Made by a program: the position numbers and the translations under genes. The notes under the pieces were generated by a model. It ran no database searches. It was not told the DNA's origin and saw only the letters and a program-made list of their open reading frames with translations. Source: Gammaproteobacteria bacterium (GTDB lineage Bacteria; Pseudomonadota; Gammaproteobacteria; UBA6429; Thiohalophilaceae). From it: a DNA stretch of 10,381 bases. Positions 1 through 7,470 of this stretch are shown piece after piece. Each line of letters begins with the position of its first letter. The stretch's first letter is position 1. Location of the stretch: contig JAADGZ010000127.1 of assembly GCA_013152045.1 (NCBI GenBank), forward strand, positions 1 through 10,381, given 5' to 3'.

Positions 1-1166
1 AGCGGTTTTCTACGCGCCGCCGCCTCCTTTGCCGGCGAAATAATCCGCTGCTCGCGCATCACCGAGAGCACCAGGCTGCGACGTTTTAGCAGGCGTTGAG
101 GATGTCGCCGGGCGTCATAATAAGAAGGGCCACGGACCAGAGCAATCAAGGTTGCGATTTCATTTAATTTCAACCGCGCCAGCGGTCGATCGAAATAGTA
201 ATGGCTGGCCAGCCCGAAGCCATGAATAGCACGCTTACCATCCTGCCCCAGGTAGACCTCGTTAAGATACGCTTCAAGAATTTCATCTTTGCTATAATGC
301 CATTCCAGCAACAAAGCCATACCGGCTTCATTTAACTTTCGCCAGAGAGAACGCCGGTTGCTGAGAAAGAAATTTTTCACCAGTTGCTGGGTCAGGGTGC
401 TGCCCCCCTGCACCAACCGTCCGGCGCGCAAATCGGCCCAAAGAGCGCGGCCCATCGCACGGGGATCCAGCCCGTGGTGCTGATAGAAAGCACGATCTTC
501 CAGGGCAATCAGCCCTTTAACCAACATTGTTGGCACATCTTGCAAACGAATCAACAAACGATCTTCATGCTGTGCCGGATAAATCCGGCCAATAACCGCC
601 GGCTCCAGTCGTACGATATCAACCGGCTTGCCGCCGGGTAATACCAGCACAGCTGCAACCCGCCCCTGCTCAATTCGCAGCTGCAGGTGTCGGGAATCCT
701 CGAAGCCGTCACCGTACCTGAATGCTCGGGTGAGCACATCGAAAGTGCTGCCGTGAAGTGAAAATGTTCCAACAGATCGCGCCTTCAACACCGGCCGGTA
801 TGCCGAGAGTTTTATTTCACGCAAAAGTTGCTGCACGCTTAACTTTTTTCCGACATAAAGTTCCAGCGGCCGCGCGTAAACTGTCGCAGGCAAGGCCCAA
901 CGCTTGCCCTCAAACTGGTTGCGAATAATAGTGTCCAAATGGATCAACCAGGCCGTTAGGACCAGGACTGACAACAGAAACAATAAACCGCCATGTCGTC
1001 TCAGGAATGAAGCTGACCGTTTGCCGGACACATTTTTCACTCGTGAACGCCGGACCGATGTTTTTTTTCTATCTGATTTTTTTATCGGTGCTTTTATTGA
1101 ATTAGCAGCACGCTTTTTGCGCCGCGTAGACGACGGCTTAGATCTGCGAACAGGGGGTTTAGACAT
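1..1166 (-). CDS. mrcB: Penicillin-binding protein 1B, bifunctional transglycosylase/transpeptidase (partial, C-terminus beyond left edge)
   Basis: The reading frame starts at ATG 1166 and stays open for 388 codons to the left edge. A very basic cytoplasmic tail (residues 1-57) is followed by one membrane helix (about 59-76), then a UB2H-like region (about 95-190) as in PBP1b, which docks the outer-membrane activator LpoB in enterobacteria. The GT51 glycosyltransferase domain then begins: ALEDRAFYQHHGLD carries the expected catalytic Glu223, GGSTLTQQLVKNFF is at 254-267 and LNEVYLGQDG at 301-310. The enzyme polymerises lipid II into glycan strands and cross-links them in the periplasm. The transpeptidase domain with its SxxK motif lies outside the window. 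No strong Shine-Dalgarno is visible before 1166; an ATG at 1170 is out of frame and stops at once. The family assignment is firm; PBP1b rather than PBP1a rests on the UB2H-like segment and the long basic tail. Confidence 0.93.
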   Translation of the reverse strand, partial: MSKPPVRRSKPSSTRRKKRAANSIKAPIKKSDRKKTSVRRSRVKNVSGKRSASFLRRHGGLLFLLSVLVLTAWLIHLDTIIRNQFEGKRWALPATVYARPLELYVGKKLSVQQLLREIKLSAYRPVLKARSVGTFSLHGSTFDVLTRAFRYGDGFEDSRHLQLRIEQGRVAAVLVLPGGKPVDIVRLEPAVIGRIYPAQHEDRLLIRLQDVPTMLVKGLIALEDRAFYQHHGLDPRAMGRALWADLRAGRLVQGGSTLTQQLVKNFFLSNRRSLWRKLNEAGMALLLEWHYSKDEILEAYLNEVYLGQDGKRAIHGFGLASHYYFDRPLARLKLNEIATLIALVRGPSYYDARRHPQRLLKRRSLVLSVMREQRIISPAKEAAARRKP

Positions 1167-1260
1167 ACATCAATCAGGCTAAATAAAAACGCCCAGTGTA
1201 CGGATTCTATCCACCTTTGTCTGGATTCAGATCAAAGATAATTGATATTTAACAACATGC

Positions 1261-1635
1261 TCAGGCAATCAAATCAATCGGCTGATGGGCTTCATTACGT
1301 TGTGCGCGTTGTTCTGCCTGCGCATCCCGTGCCATCTGTTCGTGAATAGCGTCACGAGCAGCACGATTTTCCTCTTCAGAATATGTCTGCCGAACCCGTT
1401 CACGCATGGCTCGCACCTGCTGGCGTGAATCCACGGGGGCATCCTGCCGACTTTCAAGTGCGAAAAAGCGTGCTTCGTTACCCTGCCCAGCCGAATCTGA
1501 CACACGCCGTTCGGATTCTTCAGCGGCAGCTTTGCGACTGGAAAGATCCGCCGCACGTTCTTCATCACGGCGTTCACTTCGATGTGAAGCCTGCACGTTG
1601 CGTTCATGGTTGGATGGGCTTGCTTTGATCTCCAT
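1261..1635 (-). CDS. Small, highly charged Ala/Glu/Arg-rich protein of unknown function
   Basis: A 124-aa protein that I do not recognise. It is almost entirely hydrophilic, rich in Glu, Arg, Ala, Gln and Ser, with no cysteine, no signal peptide and no membrane segment. Long stretches such as RAARDAIHEQMARDAQAEQR suggest a continuous amphipathic helix or coiled coil. The last residues, PIDLIA, are the only hydrophobic patch and could be a short docking tail. A second frame on the same strand (1269-1643) is also open for 124 codons. I prefer this frame because its composition is coherent and protein-like, and because GGA lies about five bases before its ATG, whereas 1643 has no ribosome site. 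It sits 94 bp upstream of mrcB on the same strand and may share its transcript. Regulation and function are unknown. Confidence 0.6.
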   Translation of the reverse strand: MEIKASPSNHERNVQASHRSERRDEERAADLSSRKAAAEESERRVSDSAGQGNEARFFALESRQDAPVDSRQQVRAMRERVRQTYSEEENRAARDAIHEQMARDAQAEQRAQRNEAHQPIDLIA

Positions 1636-1745
1636 ATTTCCATTCTAGACTATTTCACCTACAATTAAGCGGTAATTGGTCAAACTTTCAACAACTCACT
1701 GTTGATGACCTACATCACAAAAATGAGCCAGTATATTGTTTTAGC

Positions 1746-1773
1746 TTGAATTTTGACTATTATCAGGTATAAA
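1746..1773 (+). promoter_or_regulatory. Probable sigma70 promoter of the NlpC/P60 lipoprotein gene
   Basis: A -35 box TTGAAT (1746-1751) is followed after 16 bp by a -10 box TATAAA (1768-1773). It lies about 38 bp before the ATG at 1811, and a weak ribosome site, ATAGGA (1795-1800), lies between. Assignment is by consensus match only. Confidence 0.5.
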
Positions 1774-1810
1774 TCATAAAAAGCTCACATCCGAATAGGA
1801 AAACATCGAT

Positions 1811-2299
1811 ATGCCCAGTTCGCAGTGCCTGAGCAGGCCCTTGCTGCTATTTGGCCTGCTATTTCTTGGTCTGCTAACCTTGCCCGGCTGTAGTACGCTG
1901 CGCGCACCTCCAGCAGCGGATGCTGCTGAAAAACTGAGCGTGGTAAAAACGGCCCGTCAGCTACTGGGTATTCCCTACCGGTATGGCGGCAGCACACCGA
2001 AGGCCGGCTTCGACTGCAGCGGTCTGGTGTATTACAGTTATCGTCAGGCTGGACTCAACATCGCGCGAACTTCAAAACAACAATACCACCAGGCGCAACC
2101 GGTAAGCCGCCGTCAACTGCAACCCGGCGATCTAATTTTTTTCCGCAGCAGATATGGCGGCTTTGTTTCACATGTGGGGATTTATCTGGGCAAGGATGAA
2201 TTTATTCACGCCCCCTCGCGTGGCAAAAAGGTGTCCATCAGCCACCTCGATACGCCTTACTGGAAAAGACATTATTATTCCGCCGGACGGATTCACTAA
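1811..2299 (+). CDS. NlpC/P60 family murein endopeptidase lipoprotein (MepS/Spr-like)
   Basis: A 162-aa lipoprotein. Residues 1-26 form a type II signal peptide with hydrophobic core LLLFGLLFLGLL and lipobox LPGC, so Cys27 is the lipidated residue. Ser at +2 favours outer-membrane sorting. After a short linker, an NlpC/P60 domain covers about 43-160. The expected catalytic triad is complete: Cys69 in FDCSGLVYYSY, His121 in SHVGIYLG and His133 in FIHAPSRG. The family cleaves peptide cross-links or stem peptides of peptidoglycan; E. coli MepS is a near-size relative with a D-Ala-mDAP endopeptidase role. The exact bond cut here is not evident. A likely sigma70 promoter lies just upstream. The stop codon overlaps the stop of the convergent HD-GYP gene, so there is no room for a dedicated terminator. 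Its proximity to mrcB suits a cell-wall role. Confidence 0.9.
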   Translation: MPSSQCLSRPLLLFGLLFLGLLTLPGCSTLRAPPAADAAEKLSVVKTARQLLGIPYRYGGSTPKAGFDCSGLVYYSYRQAGLNIARTSKQQYHQAQPVSRRQLQPGDLIFFRSRYGGFVSHVGIYLGKDEFIHAPSRGKKVSISHLDTPYWKRHYYSAGRIH

Positions 2300-4272
2300 T
2301 GCTGATAAGTTTTGGATTCTACGAAAACGCGGAACAGATTTTCATCCAGTTTGCCTTCTTTCACTTCCGATTCAATCAGATCCAGCGCTAGTTCACTGTT
2401 AAGGCCGCGCCGGTAAGGCCGATCACCCGCGGTTAGCGCATCATAAACATCCGCGATGGCCATGATTTTTGCCTGCAGCGGGATTGCCTCATTAACCAGT
2501 CCCCGCGGATAGCCACTGCCATCCATGCGCTCATGGTGAGCATGAGCAATATCCGGAATGCCGCCCAGCTGGGAGGTCCAGGGAATCAACGACAGGAATA
2601 TAAACGTATGTGAAACATGCGTTTCGATTTCCTTGCGTTCGACCGCATTCAGCGTACCGTGCGCGCCACACAGGGCTGAAAACTCAAACGGTTGCAGCAA
2701 TAATTGCGGTTTGTGATCGATACTCTCGAACTGGTAAGCCTCATAGTCAGCCAGCACATCGATCAATTCATCCAGCCGGCAATCAGGCTCGTTCATCTCC
2801 AACACCATATCAACAAAACGCTGCAAATGCGCTTTTTCCCGTATCAGCCGTTTCTCCAGACGCTGTTTTTCCTGCTTGAACTGGAGCGGCGTGAGTTTTT
2901 CCAGGATCTGTTTTTCCACCAGCCCCCGATACGCCCGCTCCTGCAAACAGGCTTGTGCATAATGCGCCCGTAATTTCAGAGTTTCCAGTTCATGCGGGTA
3001 GAGTTTTCTAGCCTTGGTCAACACATGTTCACGCACACCGACCTTGCCGAAGTCATGCAACAAAGAAGCGTAACGCAGTTCCTGCAACTGATTGCGATTA
3101 AAATAAATCGTTTTCAGTTCGGGGCTGCCATTTCTATCCACCGCCATAGCCAGCTTTTCGGTATAATCGGCCACTCGAAATGAATGTCCGGCAGTGCCCG
3201 GATCCCGCGATTCAATAGCCTGTACGGAAGCCTTAACAAAACCTTCAAACAGACTTTCGATCTCTTCATAAAGCTGCGAGTTAATGAGTGAAATAGCCAG
3301 TTGCGAGCAAACCGCAACCAGGATTTGCAGATCTTCTGCGCAGAAAGCACTGCCGCTATCCCGGTTGTCCACTTGCACCAGTCCCAGCACCTGCTCTTTA
3401 TAGATAATCGGTGCGCACATCACGCTACGAATGGCCAGATTCATAACCGATTCCTGCTGCCCATATTGCAGATCGCCCTGCGCATCATCGATCAGGATTG
3501 CCTGCTTATTGTCCAGCACATTTCTAACAATACTGCGGGAAATAGCAATTTTTTCATTCGCATAGCCCGTTTTATCCCGATAACGGATGCTCAGAGGCAA
3601 TAGCCGGGTTTTCGTCTTTTCATACTGCATTACAAAGGCGCGCTCCGCTCCAGAAAACAATTTAAAAATCTGCCCGGTAATAGCGGCCATCAAATCTTCA
3701 AGATTAGTCGTCGCACCCAGCGCCATACTGACCTGCACCATGGCCTGCATGCGTTTGACCAGATCTTCATCTTTTGGTAAATCAGACTGTGTGTGCTTTT
3801 GCAGATCCTGCATCAGTTGAGAGGCATCAATTATCAGACTGGCTTCCTGCTGCAGTTGTCGGCCTGGAATCACCTCAAGGGTGGGCGCTTCATCATTGAA
3901 TTCGAATGCTGTATCCGCCGAAGCTGCACTCTGCCTGCGCCGGTTAAAAAGAGTATCCGCATCAAGATCGGTAAACAGCAACTGCGTCTCACCCAACTGG
4001 ATCACTTCACCATCATGCAAGGCATAATGCTGTCCGGGAACTAACGGGGTATTACCCAGGCAGGTACCATTAGTCGAAACCAGGTCCTCGATGTAATAGC
4101 CATTCTCATTTGCCGATATACGAAGATGATTGCGGCTGATGTTTTCATCATCAATATAGATCTGCGTCCCAGCTTTGCGGGTTTCCCCCTGTGCTCGTCC
4201 AATCGTCACATCATCATCCAGGCTAAACAACATGCCCAAATAGGTTCCATTTTTAATAATCAGGTTTGCCAT
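2296..4272 (-). CDS. FHA-GAF-HD-GYP protein, probable cyclic-di-GMP phosphodiesterase
   Basis: A 658-aa cytoplasmic protein without signal peptide or membrane helix. The N-terminal FHA domain (about 1-103) keeps the phosphothreonine-binding residues: GR at 25-26, Ser46 and His49 in ISRNHL, and Asn68 in STNGT. A GAF sensor domain follows (about 175-335), then a HD-GYP domain (about 345-658). Metal-site motifs are present: His363, His406-Asp407 in LLHDFGKVG, probably His552, and HHERMDGSGYP (579-589), with DVYDALTAGDRPYR after it. HD-GYP enzymes hydrolyse c-di-GMP, and the intact GYP motif argues for activity. About 120 extra residues lie between the HD motif and the third His; part (about 460-490) is a charged, coiled-coil-like helix. 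The start at 4272 is preceded by an in-frame TGA; a ribosome site is weak (AAGGA 15 bases upstream). The gene is divergent from the kinase/PilT cluster. Confidence 0.9.
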   Translation of the reverse strand: MANLIIKNGTYLGMLFSLDDDVTIGRAQGETRKAGTQIYIDDENISRNHLRISANENGYYIEDLVSTNGTCLGNTPLVPGQHYALHDGEVIQLGETQLLFTDLDADTLFNRRRQSAASADTAFEFNDEAPTLEVIPGRQLQQEASLIIDASQLMQDLQKHTQSDLPKDEDLVKRMQAMVQVSMALGATTNLEDLMAAITGQIFKLFSGAERAFVMQYEKTKTRLLPLSIRYRDKTGYANEKIAISRSIVRNVLDNKQAILIDDAQGDLQYGQQESVMNLAIRSVMCAPIIYKEQVLGLVQVDNRDSGSAFCAEDLQILVAVCSQLAISLINSQLYEEIESLFEGFVKASVQAIESRDPGTAGHSFRVADYTEKLAMAVDRNGSPELKTIYFNRNQLQELRYASLLHDFGKVGVREHVLTKARKLYPHELETLKLRAHYAQACLQERAYRGLVEKQILEKLTPLQFKQEKQRLEKRLIREKAHLQRFVDMVLEMNEPDCRLDELIDVLADYEAYQFESIDHKPQLLLQPFEFSALCGAHGTLNAVERKEIETHVSHTFIFLSLIPWTSQLGGIPDIAHAHHERMDGSGYPRGLVNEAIPLQAKIMAIADVYDALTAGDRPYRRGLNSELALDLIESEVKEGKLDENLFRVFVESKTYQH

Positions 4273-4475
4273 CAGGCGGTATCATCGTCCTTGTTAGAGA
4301 AAGGGAAACAACCAGGCTTTCCTTAATATTGAATCACCAACTGCCAATAAGTTCGATCTAAGTTGAAAATAACCCGCAGTGGAAAATGTTTAGTCTCACA
4401 CTCAAGCACAAAAATCATGCCCAACCTACTGGAAATACCTGATAATTAATAATATTTAATGAAAACATCTATAAT

Positions 4476-4504
4476 TTCAAAATATTACACGATCGTTATA
4501 TAAT
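4476..4504 (+). promoter_or_regulatory. Probable sigma70 promoter of the kinase/PilT cluster
   Basis: A -35 box TTCAAA (4476-4481), a 17-bp spacer and a perfect -10 box TATAAT (4499-4504) lie 51 bp before the GTG start at 4556. The 8-bp palindrome ACGATCGT (4489-4496) sits in the spacer. The surrounding intergenic region 4273-4555 is AT-rich; I see no convincing promoter for the divergent HD-GYP gene in it. Confidence 0.6.
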
Positions 4505-4508
4505 CTGT

Positions 4509-4526
4509 GCGAATATGCAGATTCGC
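4509..4526. promoter_or_regulatory. Perfect dyad just after the -10 box, possible operator or 5' leader hairpin
   Basis: GCGAAT (4509-4514), a 6-base spacer and ATTCGC (4521-4526) form a perfect 6-bp inverted repeat that begins five bases after the -10 box. It therefore spans the expected transcription start. It could be a repressor site or a small leader hairpin; nothing in the window identifies a binding protein. Confidence 0.35.
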
Positions 4527-4555
4527 GGACAATAGATAACCAGGGAATCATATCG

Positions 4556-5020
4556 GTGTCAAATGAACTCTTCAAAGTTCCAAAAAACAAGCGACAGGCC
4601 AAACTATGGGTACACCCCGATGGTCAAGTCATCGGCTCAATTTTCGTTCTTGCACAAAGCGTTCTCCATGCTGGCGAAGAAGAACCCATTGAAGCTCTGA
4701 ATGGCGACGCCCCTTTCATTGTCATTAGCCTGGAAGATCCTGAGCAATTACGCTTTTATAACCGCAATTCCGTACTTCGACTCGAATATACTGAAAATAC
4801 CGCTAGCATAACCTCGACCGCCGTCATTGATTGTCAAATTCAGATGATGGATGGTGCCATCATCAAAGGTAAAATACAGGAAGCTCTGCCACAGAATAAA
4901 AGCCGCCTGTTTGATTATCTCAATCGTACAGATGAACGTTTCATCAAAATTTATACCGATGAAAAGGCAATATGTCTGATAAACAAGTCCTATATAAACT
5001 ATGTCACCAATGAGGTATAA
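4556..5020 (+). CDS. Protein of unknown function with two copies of a small beta-rich domain
   Basis: A 154-aa soluble protein that I cannot assign to a named family. It seems to be an internal duplication. Copy 1 (about 16-78) and copy 2 (about 93-152) share, in order, a DG turn (22-23; 99-100), a G-x-I strand, an LN pair (48-49; 122-123), an F-I strand (54-55; 129-130) and a closing strand led by RNSV (70-73) or NKSYI (143-147). The strand-rich pattern suggests two small beta-barrels, but this is inference. There is no signal peptide, membrane helix or catalytic motif, so an adaptor or ligand-binding role is more likely than an enzyme. Translation starts at GTG, with AGGGA (4542-4546) nine bases before it. 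It is the first gene after the probable promoter and ends 65 bp before the kinase gene, so it probably belongs to that operon. Confidence 0.8.
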   Translation: MSNELFKVPKNKRQAKLWVHPDGQVIGSIFVLAQSVLHAGEEEPIEALNGDAPFIVISLEDPEQLRFYNRNSVLRLEYTENTASITSTAVIDCQIQMMDGAIIKGKIQEALPQNKSRLFDYLNRTDERFIKIYTDEKAICLINKSYINYVTNEV

Positions 5021-5085
5021 CAACCCGCCCAGTAAATTACACCAATAAGACTCACTCACGTAGAAGTATGGATACAGGATAGTTC

Positions 5086-7470
5086 ATGGCGCTGCTCGAT
5101 TCATTCAAGGCCAATAAGGCCATTTCCATTGTATTAGCACATAATCAGGTCAGTGCCAGTGAATTGAAAAACGCGGTCGTCAAAATCAAGAGTATCGGTG
5201 AATCCACCATCCCTAAATTAATTTCTGCCATTGCCGAATCGCCCAACAACAAACCTCTTGAAAACCTGCTGCTTAACTTTATCGACAACCAGACCCTGCC
5301 CTATTACATGGATGCACTGGCTGACGAAGACAAAACCATCGTCACCCATGTTATGCGCCTGCTCAGCAAATCACAGAAATATGATCCCAATCGTCTGATA
5401 CAGCTATTTGAAGATCCAGAAATACACAAGAATGTACTGGTACAGATTCTCAACAGTCACAAACAATCACTCCATAGCGAGAAACTTTTTAAGGCCCTGG
5501 AAAATGTAGATAAAAATATCAGAATCCTTATTTTCAAAGTACTGGAAGACATTGTGCAGGAAAATATGGTGCCAAAATTATTAGTCTATGCTGAAAGCAA
5601 GGATCCCAACACCCGCCTGCATATTGCCCGGCTACTTGCAAAATTCAGTATCGAACAGGTCAGAGATAAACTCCTGCAGCTACTCAAAGACAAGCACAAT
5701 GAAATACGCCTGGCGGCACTGGACGGCCTGGGGAAAATGAAAATCCCGGTTTCAGCCCGAGAAATCTGTCCCGCACTAAAAGATCCCAACCTGACAGTCC
5801 AGGCCAGAGCCATCGAAACCCTGGTAAAAATAGAAGATCCCGATATCGTCAAATACCTGGTGGAAATTCTTCAGGACGAATCTGAATACATACGCCGGGC
5901 AGCAGTTGAAGTTCTTAATGAAGTAGCCGATCCCTCCTCGATCAAAGATTTACTCCATGCCATGCGGGATCAGGACTGGTGGGTGAAGGTACGCGCGGCA
6001 GATGCACTGGGTTCCATTGGCGGTCCAAAAGTGGTCGAAGCGGTACTTGAACTACTCAATCATGAAGATGACTTTTTTCGCCGTACTGCGGTAGAAATTC
6101 TGAATTCAATCAAAGATGAACGCGCCATCGACTACCTCATAAATGCGCTCGACGATAAAGACTGGTGGGTGCGCGAACGCGCCGCCGACGCACTAGCCAA
6201 ACTGGGTTCAGATCGTGCCATACCCGCCCTGGTGAAAATGCTGAATGATCAACCTGAATCCGCCAAGATTGCCATTCACGCACTGACTGATATAGGCAAC
6301 ACCGATGCCATTAGCCCATTGATATCAAAATTGCAGGGAAGTGAAATATCGCTAAAAAAGAATATCATTGAAGCCCTTGGCGAACTATCCGATCATCAGC
6401 ATTCTGAAAATGTTGAAAGCGCCCTCAAGCAGGTATTAGAAAACGAAGATGAGGATATCAGACAGGTTGCCTCGGCAACCCTGAATACCATCATTAGCAA
6501 AAACCGGTTTATGACAGATAGGAATTCCAGCTCAAAATCCAAATCTACGCTTAACTCAGGCGAAGAAAAAACCAACATTTCCCGGCAACAACCACTGTCT
6601 GATGCAACCATACAACAAATCGATCCGGCCATGCTGAAACCCGGCATGCTCCTAAATGATCGTTATGAGATCGTCAAACACATCGGTAAAGGCGCATTCG
6701 GCTTCGTTATCCTGGTCAAGGATAAAATGGTCAATGAAGAAATTATTCTGAAATTTCTCAATCCGCAAATGGCCACCGATGAAAGCGTTATCCAACGCTT
6801 TGTTTATGAACTGCGTTACACGCGTAAAATCACCCATCCCAATGTTATCCGCATCTACGATTTTCTGACTTTCGGCAAATCCTACGCTATCAGCATGGAA
6901 TATTTCGACAGCCATTCACTTAGCTATGAAATAAAAAACAAACTCACGAGCGATATAAAACGCAATATTAAGATTATCATTGATATCTGTAACGGCCTCA
7001 ATATCGCGCACAAAACCAACGTCGTACATCGTGATATTAAACCCGCCAACATCCTTGTCGACAAAAACAATGTTGTCAAAATCGTTGACTTCGGTCTTGC
7101 CGCTGCGGCTTCACAGGGTGATGCACGTATCACAAAAAGCGGCATTCTAGTCGGCACGCCGACTTATATGGCACCTGAACAGGTACGCGGAAGAAAAATC
7201 GACACCCGCACCGACATCTACAGCCTGGGCATCGTCATGTATGAAATGTTCACCGGCCGCCCACCGTTCAAAGAAAAAGATCATATGGCCACGCTGTTCA
7301 AGCATGTTGAAGGCAAACCCATGCAAGCCACAAAAATGAATCCAAAAATAAATGAGGAACTAAATAATATCATCATGCATGCCATTCATGTCGATCCCAA
7401 ACAACGCTATCAACATATCGACGAACTAGCCAGGGATCTACAAACCCTGTATGACAGGGATACAGACTGA
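5086..7470 (+). CDS. HEAT-repeat Ser/Thr protein kinase (Hanks-type/PknB-like)
   Basis: A 794-aa soluble protein. Residues 1 to about 475 are a run of roughly 12 HEAT repeats of about 31 residues, close to the PBS-lyase HEAT type. Two units are nearly alike, around DWWVKVRAADALG (from 297) and DWWVRERAADALA (from 359), exactly 62 residues apart. A Ser/Lys/Asn-rich linker (about 475-515) leads to a complete kinase domain (about 524-790): glycine loop GKGAFGFV (534-541), Lys556, probable alpha-C Glu575, HRDIKPAN (648-655), DFG (668-670) and GTPTYMAPEQ (690-699). All key residues are present, so it should be active, and the HRD arginine suggests control by activation-loop phosphorylation (Thr683, Ser685 or Thr691 are candidates). 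It lacks the membrane helix and PASTA domains of PknB; the HEAT solenoid probably binds partners or substrates. AGGA (5076-5079) is six bases before the ATG. The stop overlaps the next start by one base. Confidence 0.93.
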   Translation: MALLDSFKANKAISIVLAHNQVSASELKNAVVKIKSIGESTIPKLISAIAESPNNKPLENLLLNFIDNQTLPYYMDALADEDKTIVTHVMRLLSKSQKYDPNRLIQLFEDPEIHKNVLVQILNSHKQSLHSEKLFKALENVDKNIRILIFKVLEDIVQENMVPKLLVYAESKDPNTRLHIARLLAKFSIEQVRDKLLQLLKDKHNEIRLAALDGLGKMKIPVSAREICPALKDPNLTVQARAIETLVKIEDPDIVKYLVEILQDESEYIRRAAVEVLNEVADPSSIKDLLHAMRDQDWWVKVRAADALGSIGGPKVVEAVLELLNHEDDFFRRTAVEILNSIKDERAIDYLINALDDKDWWVRERAADALAKLGSDRAIPALVKMLNDQPESAKIAIHALTDIGNTDAISPLISKLQGSEISLKKNIIEALGELSDHQHSENVESALKQVLENEDEDIRQVASATLNTIISKNRFMTDRNSSSKSKSTLNSGEEKTNISRQQPLSDATIQQIDPAMLKPGMLLNDRYEIVKHIGKGAFGFVILVKDKMVNEEIILKFLNPQMATDESVIQRFVYELRYTRKITHPNVIRIYDFLTFGKSYAISMEYFDSHSLSYEIKNKLTSDIKRNIKIIIDICNGLNIAHKTNVVHRDIKPANILVDKNNVVKIVDFGLAAAASQGDARITKSGILVGTPTYMAPEQVRGRKIDTRTDIYSLGIVMYEMFTGRPPFKEKDHMATLFKHVEGKPMQATKMNPKINEELNNIIMHAIHVDPKQRYQHIDELARDLQTLYDRDTD

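Noticed and set aside
1269..1643. Alternative 124-codon frame on the minus strand
   Set aside because: No ribosome site before its ATG, irregular composition, and it is shadowed by the more coherent frame 1261-1635.
1702..1720. TGATG-N5-CATCA dyad, considered as an FNR or CRP site
   Set aside because: The spacing is wrong for FNR and the second half matches the CRP consensus poorly, so no regulator can be named.
2610..4044. Plus-strand open frames of 63-100 codons
   Set aside because: They lie wholly within the HD-GYP gene on the other strand, lack ribosome sites and encode no recognisable domain.
4273..4475. Possible promoter for the divergent HD-GYP gene
   Set aside because: The AT-rich sequence offers several poor -10-like boxes on the minus strand but none with an acceptable -35 at 16-18 bp.
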